NCBI RefSeq assembly: GCF_013201705.1
Contig: NZ_CP053837.1
Span: 2,046,001-2,110,000 of the forward strand
Source of the DNA: Aliarcobacter faecis
GTDB taxonomy: Bacteria; Campylobacterota; Campylobacteria; Campylobacterales; Arcobacteraceae
DNA length: 64,000 nt
Reading direction: 5' to 3'
Part shown: positions 46,764 to 55,374 of the stretch, piece after piece
Position numbering within the stretch: the stretch's first letter is position 1
Layout: each line of letters opens with the position of its first letter
The notes under the pieces: model-generated
Seen by the model: the letters and a program-made list of their open reading frames with translations, nothing else
Told to the model about the DNA's origin: nothing
Database searches by the model: none
Made by a program: the position numbers and the translations under genes

Positions 46764-47462
46764 TTGAAACAAAATTTTTTATATTTAATTGAAAAAAAAG
46801 ATATTACAAATAAAAAAACTCTTTTAGAAATCTATCAAAATCTAAATACAAATTATTATGTAAGCTCCGATTTCTCTGAAGAGTTCTATATTCTTTTAGC
46901 AAAAGCTGGTTTTATATCTACTTCTATAATAATTGAAAAAGAGTTTTATCTTCTCCCTGAAATTCAATTTGAGTATGCTATTTTGGATTTCTGTAATTTA
47001 CATATTAATAAAAAAATAAAGAAGTTAATAAATCAAAATAATTTTGAATTTTTTATAAATAAAGATATTAATAAAGTTTTAGAAGAATTAGAATCGTATC
47101 ATAAAGATAACTGGCTTTGTGGTAAATATAAGGAGATAATTTTAGATTTATATAAAAATCCAAAAAATGATTTCTCTATTTTAAGTATTGAATTATATGA
47201 TAAAAATTCAAGTAAATTAATAGCAGCAGAAATTGGATATAAAATCAACTCTACATACACTTCACTTAGTGGTTTTTCATCAAAAGAGAAAAATTATAGT
47301 AATTGGGGAAAACTTCAAATGGTTTTACTAGGATTTTATTTAGAAAAAAACAACTTCTCTTTTTGGAATTTAGGACACCCTTATATGCAATATAAATTTG
47401 ATTTAGGAGCAAAGTTATACTCAAGAGATGAGTTTTTAAAAAGGTGGTTATCTAAAGTTTAA
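46764..47462 (+). CDS. Leucyl/phenylalanyl-tRNA--protein transferase-like protein
   Basis: A 232-residue protein resembling the Aat fold. The middle has LSIELYDKNSSKLIAAEIGY where Aat has a V-E-V-W and GGxYG segment. SGFSSKEKNYSNWGKLQMVLL is in the place of ESMFSR. LGHPYMQYKFDLGAKLYSRDEFLKRW matches the C-terminal HLxSLGAxxIxRxEFL pattern. Aat joins Leu or Phe to N-degron substrates for ClpS/ClpAP. The motifs are diverged, so a related aminoacyl transfer role is possible. The start is TTG at 46764. It is 33 bp after the chemotaxis gene and overlaps the convergent AraC-type gene by 4 bp. Confidence 0.6.
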   Translation: MKQNFLYLIEKKDITNKKTLLEIYQNLNTNYYVSSDFSEEFYILLAKAGFISTSIIIEKEFYLLPEIQFEYAILDFCNLHINKKIKKLINQNNFEFFINKDINKVLEELESYHKDNWLCGKYKEIILDLYKNPKNDFSILSIELYDKNSSKLIAAEIGYKINSTYTSLSGFSSKEKNYSNWGKLQMVLLGFYLEKNNFSFWNLGHPYMQYKFDLGAKLYSRDEFLKRWLSKV

Positions 47463-48334
47463 TAATTTATTGAGACATAAAAACTAAACTCAAACTCATC
47501 ATCTCCATCTATAAAATCTAACTTATCATATATTGCATAAGATGGTTTTGTAGTTGTTTCATATTCACTTTTTGGTAACCACTCATGGTAAACCCATTGA
47601 ATAAAAGGGAGTAAATCTTCAGCTTTTGCTTTTAAATCAAACTTTGCATAGACCCCTTCAGAAATTTTAAATTTTGGGATTCTATCACTTTTAATATTTT
47701 TATCATCATCAACAATTATACAAGCAATATATTGACACTCATCAAGTGGAGTAATAGTTGGGTTGTCATGAAAAAGAGCAGCTCTTTTATATGATTTTAT
47801 ACTATTTGTTAAAACCCAAGTCTGAAGTTTTTGCCAAGTTGCTTCAATATTTTTATTATATCCCCTATTTCTTATGTAAAAACTCTCTATTGCTTTTTCT
47901 TTTACAATAGTTGGTGTAATATTTTCAAAACTAGCTTTTGATTTCATAGCAAATTTTGACTGTTTTATAATCTCATTAGAATACTCTTTATACCCACCAT
48001 TTTTCCACTCTTTTGGACTCATTCCAAATCTCTCTTTAAATATCTTAATAAAAGAAGATTGTGATGAATAACCACAAGAGTTTACAATACTTGAAATTGT
48101 AGAATATTTATTTGTAAGCAATAAATTTGATGCTTTTTGAAGTCGTATTGATTTTATACTTTCATAAATATTACGAGCAAAAATCTCTTTAAATATACGG
48201 TGCATATGAAATTTACTAATTCCTAAATCATGACTAAGTTCTTCTATATCAATATTTGTATCAATGTGAGTATAGATATAATACATAATATCATTTGCTA
48301 TTTTTGTTCTTTTCTCTAAAGTCTCTTTTTTCAT
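47459..48334 (-). CDS. AraC-family regulator with GyrI-like effector domain
   Basis: A 291-residue regulator. The N-terminal ~105 residues hold the two AraC helix-turn-helix motifs (LGISKFHMHRIFKEIF and CGYSSQSSFIKIFKERFGMSPKEW). The C-terminal ~155 residues match the GyrI-like/SOUL effector-binding fold (ESFYIRNRGYNKNIEATWQKL; VYAKFDLKAKAEDL; YEWLPKSEYETTTKPSYAIYD). This N-terminal HTH order is that of the Rob/SoxS-plus-GyrI type. The ligand and targets are unknown. It is divergent from the OadG-type gene, whose promoter region it could control. It overlaps the Aat-like gene at the 3' ends by 4 bp. Confidence 0.88.
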   Translation of the reverse strand: MKKETLEKRTKIANDIMYYIYTHIDTNIDIEELSHDLGISKFHMHRIFKEIFARNIYESIKSIRLQKASNLLLTNKYSTISSIVNSCGYSSQSSFIKIFKERFGMSPKEWKNGGYKEYSNEIIKQSKFAMKSKASFENITPTIVKEKAIESFYIRNRGYNKNIEATWQKLQTWVLTNSIKSYKRAALFHDNPTITPLDECQYIACIIVDDDKNIKSDRIPKFKISEGVYAKFDLKAKAEDLLPFIQWVYHEWLPKSEYETTTKPSYAIYDKLDFIDGDDEFEFSFYVSINY

Positions 48335-48475
48335 AGGATAATTTTACCAAATTTTAGATAAAATTAGCACTAAGCAACAATTTATAAAGCACCAAAAAGG
48401 AAGAAGAAAAGATAAAATTTTCCTAAAATACGGTACTTTAAAACAAGTGTTAATAAAAATACTTAAAGGAGAAAT

Positions 48476-48739
48476 GTGGAAGCCCTACTACAAGCACTAT
48501 TTAGCTTTTTTATAATTATGGGAATAGGATCAACTATACTTTTAGTTATTGGTTTTTTGCTAAAATCAAAAGGTGTTACTTTTGTTGAATTTTTTCCAAA
48601 AAAACCAGAGCCTACAACGTCTCAAGTAATCTATAATAATGTTATTTCTCAAGCACCAACAACTAATACATATGGAATTGATGCTAGAAAAGTAGCTGCT
48701 ATTATGGCTGCAATTGAGCATCATACAAAGAAGGCATAA
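48476..48739 (+). CDS. oadG: Oxaloacetate decarboxylase gamma-like subunit
   Basis: An 87-residue protein with one N-terminal membrane helix (ALFSFFIIMGIGSTILLVIGFLL), a KKPEPTT linker and a polar tail ending in AIMAAIEHHTKKA. This is the OadG/PCC-gamma-like layout, in which the helix anchors the complex and the tail binds the alpha subunit. The start is GTG at 48476, 4 bases after AAGGAG; an overlapping ATG at 48474 is out of frame and ends quickly. It lies 3 bp before the alpha-type gene. The function depends on a beta subunit that is not in the window. Confidence 0.75.
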   Translation: MEALLQALFSFFIIMGIGSTILLVIGFLLKSKGVTFVEFFPKKPEPTTSQVIYNNVISQAPTTNTYGIDARKVAAIMAAIEHHTKKA

Positions 48740-48742
48740 TTT

Positions 48743-50584
48743 ATGGCAAAAAAATATATTGATATTATGGATACTACTTTTAGAGATGGATTTCAATCTG
48801 TTTTTGGAGGTAGAGTTTTAATGAATGACTTTTTTCCAGCTGTACAAGCTGCAAAAGAGGCTGGAATTAATCACTTTGAATTTGGTGGAGGAGCTAGATT
48901 TCAATCTTTATTTTTCTATCTTCAAGAGAATGCTTTTGATATGATGGATAAATTTAGAGAAATTGTTGGTCCTGATGCAAATTTACAAACTCTTGCTCGT
49001 GGTATAAACACAGTTATGCTTGATACTGGAAGTAGAGAGCTAATAGACCTTCATGCAAAGCTTTTTGCAAAGCATGGAACAACAACTATTAGAAATTTTG
49101 ATGCCTTAAATGATGTTCAAAATCTTGAATATTCTGCACAATGTATCAAAAATCATGGTTTAAAACATGAAGCTGTTGTAACACTTATGGATTTACCACC
49201 AAACTGTACAGGAGCTCATGATGTTCCTTTTTATGAAAAGACTTTAAGAAATATTCTTGATAGTGGATTACCTTTTGACTCTATTTGCTTTAAAGATGCA
49301 AGTGGTACAAGTAGTCCAAATAAAGTTTTTGAAACTATTAAAATGGCAAGAAAACTTTTAGGTGAATCTACTCATATTAGACTTCATACTCATGAAACAG
49401 CTGGTGTTTCAGTTGCTTGTTATCTAGCTGCTTTAGAAGCTGGAGCTGATGGTATAGATTTAGCTGCAAGCCCAGTTAGTGGAGGAACATCTCAACCTGA
49501 TATTCTTACAATGCTTCACGCAACAAAAGGTATGAACTATGATTTAGGTGGTTTAGAGATTAATAAAATCTTAAAATATGAAGAAGTTTTAGCTGATTGT
49601 TTAAAGGATTATTTCCTTCCACCTGAGGCTACTCAAGTATCTCCACTTATTCCATTCTCACCAATGCCTGGAGGTGCTTTAACAGCAAATACTCAAATGA
49701 TGAGAGATAATGGAACACTAAACAAATTCCCTGAAGTAATTAAAGCAATGCAAGAAGTTGTAGAAAAAGGTGGATTTGGTACAAGTGTAACTCCAGTTTC
49801 ACAATTTTATTGGCAACAAGCATATGCAAATGTTATGTTTGGACCTTGGAAACAAATAGCTCCAGGATATGGACGAATGGTTTTAGGTTACTTTGGTAAA
49901 ACTCCAGTTGAACCAGATAAAGAGATTATAGAATTAGCTGCTCAAAAACTAAAACTTGAACCAACATCTCAAAATCCTTTAGATATAGCAGATGCTGATC
50001 CTAAAAAAAGAATTGATGTTTGGAAACAAAGATTAGAGATAGAAGGTATAGAAACAAGTGAAGAGAATATATTTATAGCTGCTGCTTGTGATGAGAAAGG
50101 TATTGCATATTTAAAAGGAAATGGTCCTTTAAATGTAAGAAAGAATTGTACAAATGAAGTAAAAGAAACAAAACAAAAAGGAGAAAATAAAATGGCAAAT
50201 GGAAATTATACAGTTGTAGTAGATGGTCAAAGATTTAATGTATCGGTTTTTGAGGGAGATGTTCAAAATATTCAAGTAGCACAACCTGTGCAACAAGTTG
50301 CTCAACCAGTAGTTCAAACTCCAGCACCAGTTCAAACGGCTCCTGTAGCAGCTGCAAAACCAGTTTATAATGGTACAGAAGTTCCAGCAGCAGTAAATGG
50401 AAATGTATGGAAAATACTTGTAAAAGAAGGAGATAGAGTTGAAAAAGATCAACAAATTATGATCTTAGAAGCTATGAAAATGGAGATAGATATTCTTGCA
50501 CCAGTTTCTGGGACAATCAGCAAAATATTAACAGAGCCTTCAAAAGCAGTTGAAGAAGGTCAAGTTCTAGCAGTTATTGCTTAA
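48743..50584 (+). CDS. oadA: Biotin-dependent carboxyltransferase, OadA/PycB type
   Basis: A 613-residue protein. The carboxyltransferase TIM barrel covers residues ~1-260 (DTTFRDGFQS, FKDASGTSSP, HTHETAG, SGGTSQPD). A PYC/OADA helical domain follows to ~460. A linker carrying a Q/A/P-rich stretch leads to a biotinyl domain at ~545-613 with biotin Lys in EAMKMEI. OadA decarboxylates oxaloacetate and PycB carboxylates pyruvate with a separate biotin carboxylase; the sequence alone does not decide. The usual motif RDAHQS reads RDGFQS here. An in-frame ATG at 50191 with AAAAGGAG upstream could start a separate ~131-residue biotin carrier. It follows oadG closely, but oadB is absent. Confidence 0.85.
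   Translation: MAKKYIDIMDTTFRDGFQSVFGGRVLMNDFFPAVQAAKEAGINHFEFGGGARFQSLFFYLQENAFDMMDKFREIVGPDANLQTLARGINTVMLDTGSRELIDLHAKLFAKHGTTTIRNFDALNDVQNLEYSAQCIKNHGLKHEAVVTLMDLPPNCTGAHDVPFYEKTLRNILDSGLPFDSICFKDASGTSSPNKVFETIKMARKLLGESTHIRLHTHETAGVSVACYLAALEAGADGIDLAASPVSGGTSQPDILTMLHATKGMNYDLGGLEINKILKYEEVLADCLKDYFLPPEATQVSPLIPFSPMPGGALTANTQMMRDNGTLNKFPEVIKAMQEVVEKGGFGTSVTPVSQFYWQQAYANVMFGPWKQIAPGYGRMVLGYFGKTPVEPDKEIIELAAQKLKLEPTSQNPLDIADADPKKRIDVWKQRLEIEGIETSEENIFIAAACDEKGIAYLKGNGPLNVRKNCTNEVKETKQKGENKMANGNYTVVVDGQRFNVSVFEGDVQNIQVAQPVQQVAQPVVQTPAPVQTAPVAAAKPVYNGTEVPAAVNGNVWKILVKEGDRVEKDQQIMILEAMKMEIDILAPVSGTISKILTEPSKAVEEGQVLAVIA
50175..50193 (+). promoter_or_regulatory. Internal ribosome site and ATG before the biotin carrier domain
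   Basis: AAAAGGAG ends about 8 bases before an in-frame ATG at 50191-50193, exactly at the junction of the catalytic region and the biotinyl domain. It is stronger than many gene starts in the window. Confidence 0.5.
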
Positions 50585-50591
50585 TAACAAT

Positions 50592-50618
50592 TTTAGATAG
50601 GGTTTTTCTCTATCTAAA
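50592..50618 (+). terminator. Hairpin after oadA
   Basis: A 9 bp stem TTTAGATAG / CTATCTAAA with a T-rich loop lies 8 bp past the stop. No long U-run follows, so efficiency is uncertain. Confidence 0.5.
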
Positions 50619-50703
50619 CTCTACATATATAAATACAAACCTTATTTAAACCCTCAATTAACTTTATTATTATAAAATACATAGAAATACAAAGTGAGCT
50701 ATT

Positions 50704-50832
50704 ATGAAAAAACTTATCTATATACTTTTAATTTTATTTACAATAATCACACTAAATGGTTGTTTTACAAGTGGTCATATAAATAGTAGTGGTAGTGTTG
50801 GAATGAGTGTTGGCGGAAATATTTTTAAATAA
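50704..50832 (+). CDS. Tiny lipoprotein, 42 residues
   Basis: The open frame encodes a lipoprotein signal with lipobox LNGC (Cys21) and a mature part of only 22 residues, FTSGHINSSGSVGMSVGGNI plus two residues, rich in Ser and Gly. The hydrophobic signal helix is convincing (IYILLILFTIITLNG). The function is unknown. Small lipoproteins of this kind are easily missed by annotation because of their length. The ribosome site is weak (GTGAG). It stands alone between oadA and the tRNA cluster on the opposite strand. Confidence 0.65.
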   Translation: MKKLIYILLILFTIITLNGCFTSGHINSSGSVGMSVGGNIFK

Positions 50833-50849
50833 TTTAAATACAAAATAAG

Positions 50850-50926
<77 letters not shown>

Positions 50927-50947
50927 ACAATAATAAAAGAAATTAAA

Positions 50948-50988
50948 AAAGCCTTACATAAAAAGTAAATCTTCTTATATAAGGCTTT
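50948..50988 (-). terminator. Hairpin between tRNA-Gly and distal tRNA-Arg
   Basis: Read on the minus strand, a 13 bp stem with one G-T pair and a 15-base loop is followed by TTTTTT. It has the form of an intrinsic terminator yet lies before the last tRNA gene. Confidence 0.7.
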
Positions 50989-50990
50989 AG

Positions 50991-51067
50991 TGGAGCGGGA
51001 GACGAGACTCGAACTCGCGACAGTCTGCTTGGAAGGCAGAAGCTCTAGCCAACTGAGCTACTCCCGC
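50991..51067 (-). tRNA. tRNA-Gly (TCC)
   Basis: A 77-base cloverleaf with encoded CCA. The anticodon stem TCTGC/GCAGA encloses loop CTTCCAA, anticodon TCC. Confidence 0.96.
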
Positions 51068-51076
51068 TTAAAAAAA

Positions 51077-51161
51077 TGGTGCGGATGAAGAGACTCGAAC
51101 TCTTACACCGTGAGGCACCAGATCCTAAGTCTGGCGTGTATACCAATTTCACCACATCCGC
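51077..51161 (-). tRNA. tRNA-Leu (TAG)
   Basis: An 85-base class II tRNA with long variable arm and encoded CCA. The anticodon stem CCAGA/TCTGG encloses loop CTTAGGA, anticodon TAG. Confidence 0.95.
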
Positions 51162-51166
51162 TAAAG

Positions 51167-51243
<77 letters not shown>

Positions 51244-51256
51244 ATAATAAAAATAA

Positions 51257-51334
51257 TGGGGTAGATAATGGGGCTCGAACCCACGACCCTCGGAACCACA
51301 ACCCGATGCTCTAACCGACTGAGCTATACCTACC
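51257..51334 (-). tRNA. tRNA-His (GTG)
   Basis: A 78-base gene. The anticodon is GTG in loop TTGTGGT. The extra 5' G (G-1) is encoded opposite discriminator C73, as expected for bacterial tRNA-His. CCA is encoded. Confidence 0.95.
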
Positions 51335-51352
51335 ATAAGTTTAAAAAATAAA

Positions 51353-51430
51353 TGGTCGGGGCGAGAGGATTCGAACCTCCGGCCCCCTGGTCCCAAACCA
51401 GGTGCGCTAACCAGACTGCGCTACGCCCCG
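51353..51430 (-). tRNA. tRNA-Pro (TGG)
   Basis: A 78-base cloverleaf. The anticodon stem CCTGG/CCAGG encloses loop TTTGGGA, anticodon TGG. CCA is encoded. It is the first gene after the cluster promoter. Confidence 0.95.
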
Positions 51431-51463
51431 AAAATCACTCTTGTATTTCAAAAAGTGGACGGA

Positions 51464-51492
51464 ATTATATTATATATTTTTTGTTTTGTCAA
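51464..51492 (-). promoter_or_regulatory. Consensus sigma-70 promoter of the tRNA cluster
   Basis: On the minus strand, TTGACA (51487-51492) and TATAAT (51464-51469) are separated by exactly 17 bases. The -10 box ends 33 bp before the first tRNA. It is the only perfect two-box promoter I see in the window. Confidence 0.85.
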
Positions 51493-51539
51493 GGCTTTTT
51501 AAATAAATTCTGAAAAAAATCAAAATTTATTTAAATTCA

Positions 51540-52319
51540 TTAAAATTGAATCAGTCCATTAAGTGGAGAAGAGGCACTTGCAAATGGTTTTTTCTCTATT
51601 CTTCCAGCCTTATATCCTAACCTTCCAGCAATTACTGCGTGTTTCATAGCTATTGCCATAGATATAGGATCTTTTGCACAAGCAATTGCTGTATTTGTTA
51701 AAACTCCATCAGCTCCTAATTCCATACAAATAGCCGCATCACTTGCACATCCAACCCCAGCATCAACAATAACTGGAACTTTTACGCTATCTTTTATAAA
51801 TGCTATATTATATCTATTTTGAATACCCAATCCACTTCCAATTGGAGCAGCTAAAGGCATAATAGCATCAACTCCAGCATCTTCAAGTCTTTTTGCAACG
51901 ATTAAATCATCACTTGTATATGCCATAACTGTAAAACCATCTTTTTTTAATATTTCACAAGCTTTTATTGTCTCTATTACATCAGGATATAAAGTTTTAC
52001 TAAAATCTCCAATAATCTCAAGTTTTATTAAATCAATTCCTGTCGCTTCTCTCATAAGTCTAAAAGTTGTAACTGTCTCTTGGGCATTCTTACATCCTGC
52101 ACTATTTGGTAAAAATTTAATATTTGTATCTTTAAAATAATCTAATAAATTCTCTTCATTTGGATTTGTAATATTTACTCTTCTTATTGCAACAGTTATT
52201 AAATCACTTCCACTTGCAAGTGTTGCTTCTCTTGTTGTAGCAAAATCTTTATATTTACCACTTCCAACAATTAATCTACTATTTAACTCATATTTTCCTA
52301 TTTTTAATATATCACTCAT
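51540..52319 (-). CDS. thiG: Thiazole synthase ThiG
   Basis: A 259-residue TIM-barrel enzyme of normal length. Family stretches include [46 protein letters not shown] with the lysine expected to form the Schiff base, and [15 protein letters not shown] followed by [10 protein letters not shown]. ThiG makes the thiazole phosphate moiety of thiamine from deoxyxylulose phosphate, ThiS thiocarboxylate and dehydroglycine. ThiS, ThiF and ThiH are not nearby. It is the last gene of the cdsA-to-thiG run and overlaps cutA by 4 bp. The substrate precursor path links loosely to dxr in the same run, since both use deoxyxylulose phosphate. Confidence 0.95.
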   Translation of the reverse strand: MSDILKIGKYELNSRLIVGSGKYKDFATTREATLASGSDLITVAIRRVNITNPNEENLLDYFKDTNIKFLPNSAGCKNAQETVTTFRLMREATGIDLIKLEIIGDFSKTLYPDVIETIKACEILKKDGFTVMAYTSDDLIVAKRLEDAGVDAIMPLAAPIGSGLGIQNRYNIAFIKDSVKVPVIVDAGVGCASDAAICMELGADGVLTNTAIACAKDPISMAIAMKHAVIAGRLGYKAGRIEKKPFASASSPLNGLIQF

Positions 52320-52627
52320 ATTGTATTTTCCTTTATAAATTTTAAATAATCTTCACTAATATTTGAAATATCTAATTCGATAATTTCTGGCACATCATAA
52401 CTATGAAGCTCTAAAATTCTACTTTTAATTTTACAAAAAAGCTCTTTTTTTGTCTTTATATTTAAAAGTGTTTCCTTATCACAACATAAACTATTATCCC
52501 AACTATAAATAGACTCTATCTCTTTTAATTGCACACAAGCAGCCAATTTCTCTTCTATCAAAACTTTAGCTATCTTTTTTGCTTCATCTTTACTGGAAGT
52601 TGTTGTTTGAATAATAACTGTTTTCAT
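52316..52627 (-). CDS. cutA: CutA-type divalent cation tolerance protein
   Basis: A 103-residue protein with typical CutA phrases: [34 protein letters not shown], and [14 protein letters not shown] near the end. CutA forms a trimer of ferredoxin-like folds. Links to copper tolerance are historical, and its true role is not settled. It overlaps thiG and the nnr gene by 4 bp each, so translation is coupled. Confidence 0.93.
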   Translation of the reverse strand: MKTVIIQTTTSSKDEAKKIAKVLIEEKLAACVQLKEIESIYSWDNSLCCDKETLLNIKTKKELFCKIKSRILELHSYDVPEIIELDISNISEDYLKFIKENTI

Positions 52628-54009
52628 AATATTTTAATCTCTTTTATCAAATCTTGTGGAGTTAAAGAGTAGTTATTTTTCTTATAATTCTTAGCTGCTA
52701 GTGTATGGGCTAAACTTCCATAAATAGTTGCTTCTAAAGGCTTATACCCTTGAGCCAAAAGTGAAGCAATAAGTCCACTTAAAACATCTCCACTTCCTGC
52801 TTTACTTAATTTTGAACTTCCAAAATTATTTATATATATTGTTTCATTTTGTGAAATAACAACATTTGCACCTTTCAATAAAAGTGTAATTTTTGGATAA
52901 ACTTTACAAAACTTCTCCACATATAAAAACCTATTATTTTGTAACTCTTCAACACTAATATCTGCAATATTTGTTAATTTTAGTAAAGACACAAACTCTT
53001 TTGGATGAGGAGTTAAAACTATATTTTCATCTAAATATTTAGCTATTAAAGAGTTATAAAATATATCTGCATCTAAAACTTTTGGAATATCTAACTTCAT
53101 TATATATTCAAGCTCTTTATCTTCAATTTTTCCCAATCCCATACCCAAAGCTATTGCTGTACAATTTTGGGTAATATTTTTACTTTGCATTATATGGTAT
53201 GGAACTACTTTTTCATTTTGACAAATAATTGTTACAAGACCTACTCCAAAAGAAAAAGCAGCATTTGAAGCTATAATTGAAGCACCTATTTTATCTCCAG
53301 AAATTATATTTAAGTGTCCAAAAATTCCCTTATGAGAATTTTTCTTATCTCTAAATGGCAAAATTAAATCAGATTTTTCAAGTAGATATTTATTTGTAGG
53401 AATTTGAAAAAATTCATTTTCTACTCCTAAAGTAGCAACTTTTATTTTACCTACAAAATCTTTAGCAATATCACTTAAAAGTGCTGTTTTTAAAGCTCCC
53501 ATAGTTATTGTAATATCAGCTTTAAAAGCTATTTGTAAAACTTGTCCAAAACAGTTTATTCCACTTGGAATATCACAAGCTATTTTAAAAGAGTTAAAGT
53601 TATTTAATCTATCTATTAAATAAATATCCTTTTGCTCTAACTCATTATTTAAACCTGTACCAAATAGACAATCTACAATAATATCTGCTTGAAAAATCTC
53701 ATCTACAAAATTTATACCTATACTTTTTGCTCTTTTCTCTTGGAGTTTTCCAATATTAGTTTTTGGATTTTTTGCTAAATATAGACTAACTTCAAATCTT
53801 TTATGAAGAAGTCTAGCCAAAGCTATACCATCTGCACCATTATTTCCACTTCCACAAACAATTAAGATAGTTCTATTTTTTTTAAATTTTTTTATAATGT
53901 AGTTTTGAATAGATATAGAAGCATGTTCCATTAAGATATCTTCTGTTAAGTAAAAATTTTCTACTGCTCTTTTGTCCAAACTTCTTACTTCATCAAATAT
54001 CTTTTTCAC
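52624..54009 (-). CDS. nnr: Bifunctional NAD(P)H-hydrate epimerase/dehydratase
   Basis: A 461-residue YjeF-type protein. The N-terminal part (~1-200) is the epimerase NnrE with CGSGNNGADGIALARLL and CDIPSGIN. The C-terminal part (~210-461) is the ADP/ATP-dependent dehydratase NnrD with HKGIFGHLNIISG, LTPHPKEF, LLKGANVVI and AGSGDVLSGLIASLLAQG. Together they repair hydrated NADH and NADPH. The fused arrangement and length are standard. It lies 23 bp after the SUI1-like gene. Confidence 0.95.
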   Translation of the reverse strand: MKKIFDEVRSLDKRAVENFYLTEDILMEHASISIQNYIIKKFKKNRTILIVCGSGNNGADGIALARLLHKRFEVSLYLAKNPKTNIGKLQEKRAKSIGINFVDEIFQADIIVDCLFGTGLNNELEQKDIYLIDRLNNFNSFKIACDIPSGINCFGQVLQIAFKADITITMGALKTALLSDIAKDFVGKIKVATLGVENEFFQIPTNKYLLEKSDLILPFRDKKNSHKGIFGHLNIISGDKIGASIIASNAAFSFGVGLVTIICQNEKVVPYHIMQSKNITQNCTAIALGMGLGKIEDKELEYIMKLDIPKVLDADIFYNSLIAKYLDENIVLTPHPKEFVSLLKLTNIADISVEELQNNRFLYVEKFCKVYPKITLLLKGANVVISQNETIYINNFGSSKLSKAGSGDVLSGLIASLLAQGYKPLEATIYGSLAHTLAAKNYKKNNYSLTPQDLIKEIKIL

Positions 54010-54032
54010 TGGAACGACTCCTATTTTATTTT

Positions 54033-54377
54033 TTAGTTTTTAAATTTCCAACCATTATCCACTAAAATAATTCTAATTTTATCCTTTAAATCTCCCTGTA
54101 TTTCAATATTTTCATCTTTTATTGAACCTCCACAGGCAAGTTTTGTTTTAAGTAGTTTTAAAATCTCTTTTCTTTTTTCATCTACTATTTGGAATTTTCC
54201 AATAATTGTTACTGGTTTTCCATTTCTTTTTTCAAGAGAAAAAACAAGTTGGTGCTGATTTTTTGGCAATATGATTTTTTCATCTTTTAATTTACTTTTA
54301 TCATCTTTTTTTGTATCAAATATATTACCTTCTAATTTAGCCCCAAGTCCTAAAGCTAACTTCTCTGCAATTCCCAT
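54033..54377 (-). CDS. SUI1/YciH-family translation factor-like protein
   Basis: A 114-residue protein. The second half matches the SUI1/eIF1 fold: KRNGKPVTIIGKFQI, KEILKLLKTKLACGGSIKD, IEIQGDLKDKIRIILVDNGWKFK. Bacterial YciH affects initiation fidelity. The first ~45 residues are polar and probably flexible. It lies 1 bp after tsaD in the same direction. A role beside tsaD in translation quality is a loose fit. Confidence 0.88.
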   Translation of the reverse strand: MGIAEKLALGLGAKLEGNIFDTKKDDKSKLKDEKIILPKNQHQLVFSLEKRNGKPVTIIGKFQIVDEKRKEILKLLKTKLACGGSIKDENIEIQGDLKDKIRIILVDNGWKFKN

Positions 54378-54378
54378 T

Positions 54379-55374
54379 TTAGTAATCCTTTAATCTTGTC
54401 TTTATATCTAAATCTTCCAGACTTATAAAATCATTTTCTTTATACTGTTCGACTGCAACTCTTCCAATCATAGCAGCATTATCTGAACAATACTTCAATT
54501 CACTTAAATGCAAAGTAGTATTATAAATAGAGCAAAGATTTTCCAACTCTTGCCTTAAATATAAATTTGCACTTGCCCCACCAACTATTGCAAAATCTTT
54601 TATAGTTTTTTGCTTAAATAGTTTTTTTAATTTTTGCAAGATATGATCAACTGCTGTTTTTTGAAAACTAGCACATATATCACTTATATCTTGTTCATCT
54701 AAATTGGTGCGTTCAAGCTCCTCAACTTTCAATCTTACTGCATTTTTAAGTCCAGAGTAACTAAACTCAATTCTTGGACTTTGAGAAAGAGGAATAGGAA
54801 AATCAAATCTATTATAATCCCCTTTTTTTGAATATTTTTCTACAATTGGACCACCTGGATATCCTAGATTTAACATCTTTGAAACTTTATCAAAACTCTC
54901 TCCAAAACTATCATCTAAAGTTTTTGCTAGAATATTCATATTAGTTAAACTATTTGCTTCAATTATTTGAGTATGTCCACCTGAAACCAAAAGAACAGTT
55001 ATAGGAAAAATTGCCTCTTTTTCAATAAAAAGTGAATAGATATGCCCTTTTAGATGATTTACTGCAATTAATGGAATATTTAAAGCAATACTTATTGCTT
55101 TTGCCATAGCAACACCCTCAGTTAAAGTAACACTTAATCCAGGAGCATTTGTAACTGCAACTGCTTTTAAATTTTTTAAATAATCTTTACACTCTTCAAG
55201 TATTTTAGGTAACGCTTCAATATGTAATCTTGCTGCTAATTCTGGAACTACTCCACCATAAAAGCTATGCTCTAACTCTTGAGATATTTTTTTATGAAAA
55301 ACAAGTTCTAATGTATCTATTTTTGTAATAGATATAGAACTATCATCACAAGAAGATTCAATAGCTAAAATCAT
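54379..55374 (-). CDS. tsaD: TsaD, tRNA threonylcarbamoyladenosine synthase subunit
   Basis: A 331-residue ASKHA-fold protein. Motifs include [12 protein letters not shown] at the N-terminus, the metal-binding HLKGH in [21 protein letters not shown] and the C-terminal [11 protein letters not shown]. TsaD with TsaB, TsaC and TsaE makes t6A37 in tRNAs reading ANN codons, including the tRNA-Arg(TCT) encoded nearby. It overlaps the hydrolase gene by 4 bp. TsaB and TsaE are not in the window. Confidence 0.96.
   Translation of the reverse strand: MILAIESSCDDSSISITKIDTLELVFHKKISQELEHSFYGGVVPELAARLHIEALPKILEECKDYLKNLKAVAVTNAPGLSVTLTEGVAMAKAISIALNIPLIAVNHLKGHIYSLFIEKEAIFPITVLLVSGGHTQIIEANSLTNMNILAKTLDDSFGESFDKVSKMLNLGYPGGPIVEKYSKKGDYNRFDFPIPLSQSPRIEFSYSGLKNAVRLKVEELERTNLDEQDISDICASFQKTAVDHILQKLKKLFKQKTIKDFAIVGGASANLYLRQELENLCSIYNTTLHLSELKYCSDNAAMIGRVAVEQYKENDFISLEDLDIKTRLKDY

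Noticed and set aside
48474-48517. ATG at 48474 as start of a small protein before oadA
   Set aside because: It is out of frame with oadG and stops after 13 codons; the GTG two bases later gives the OadG-like product.
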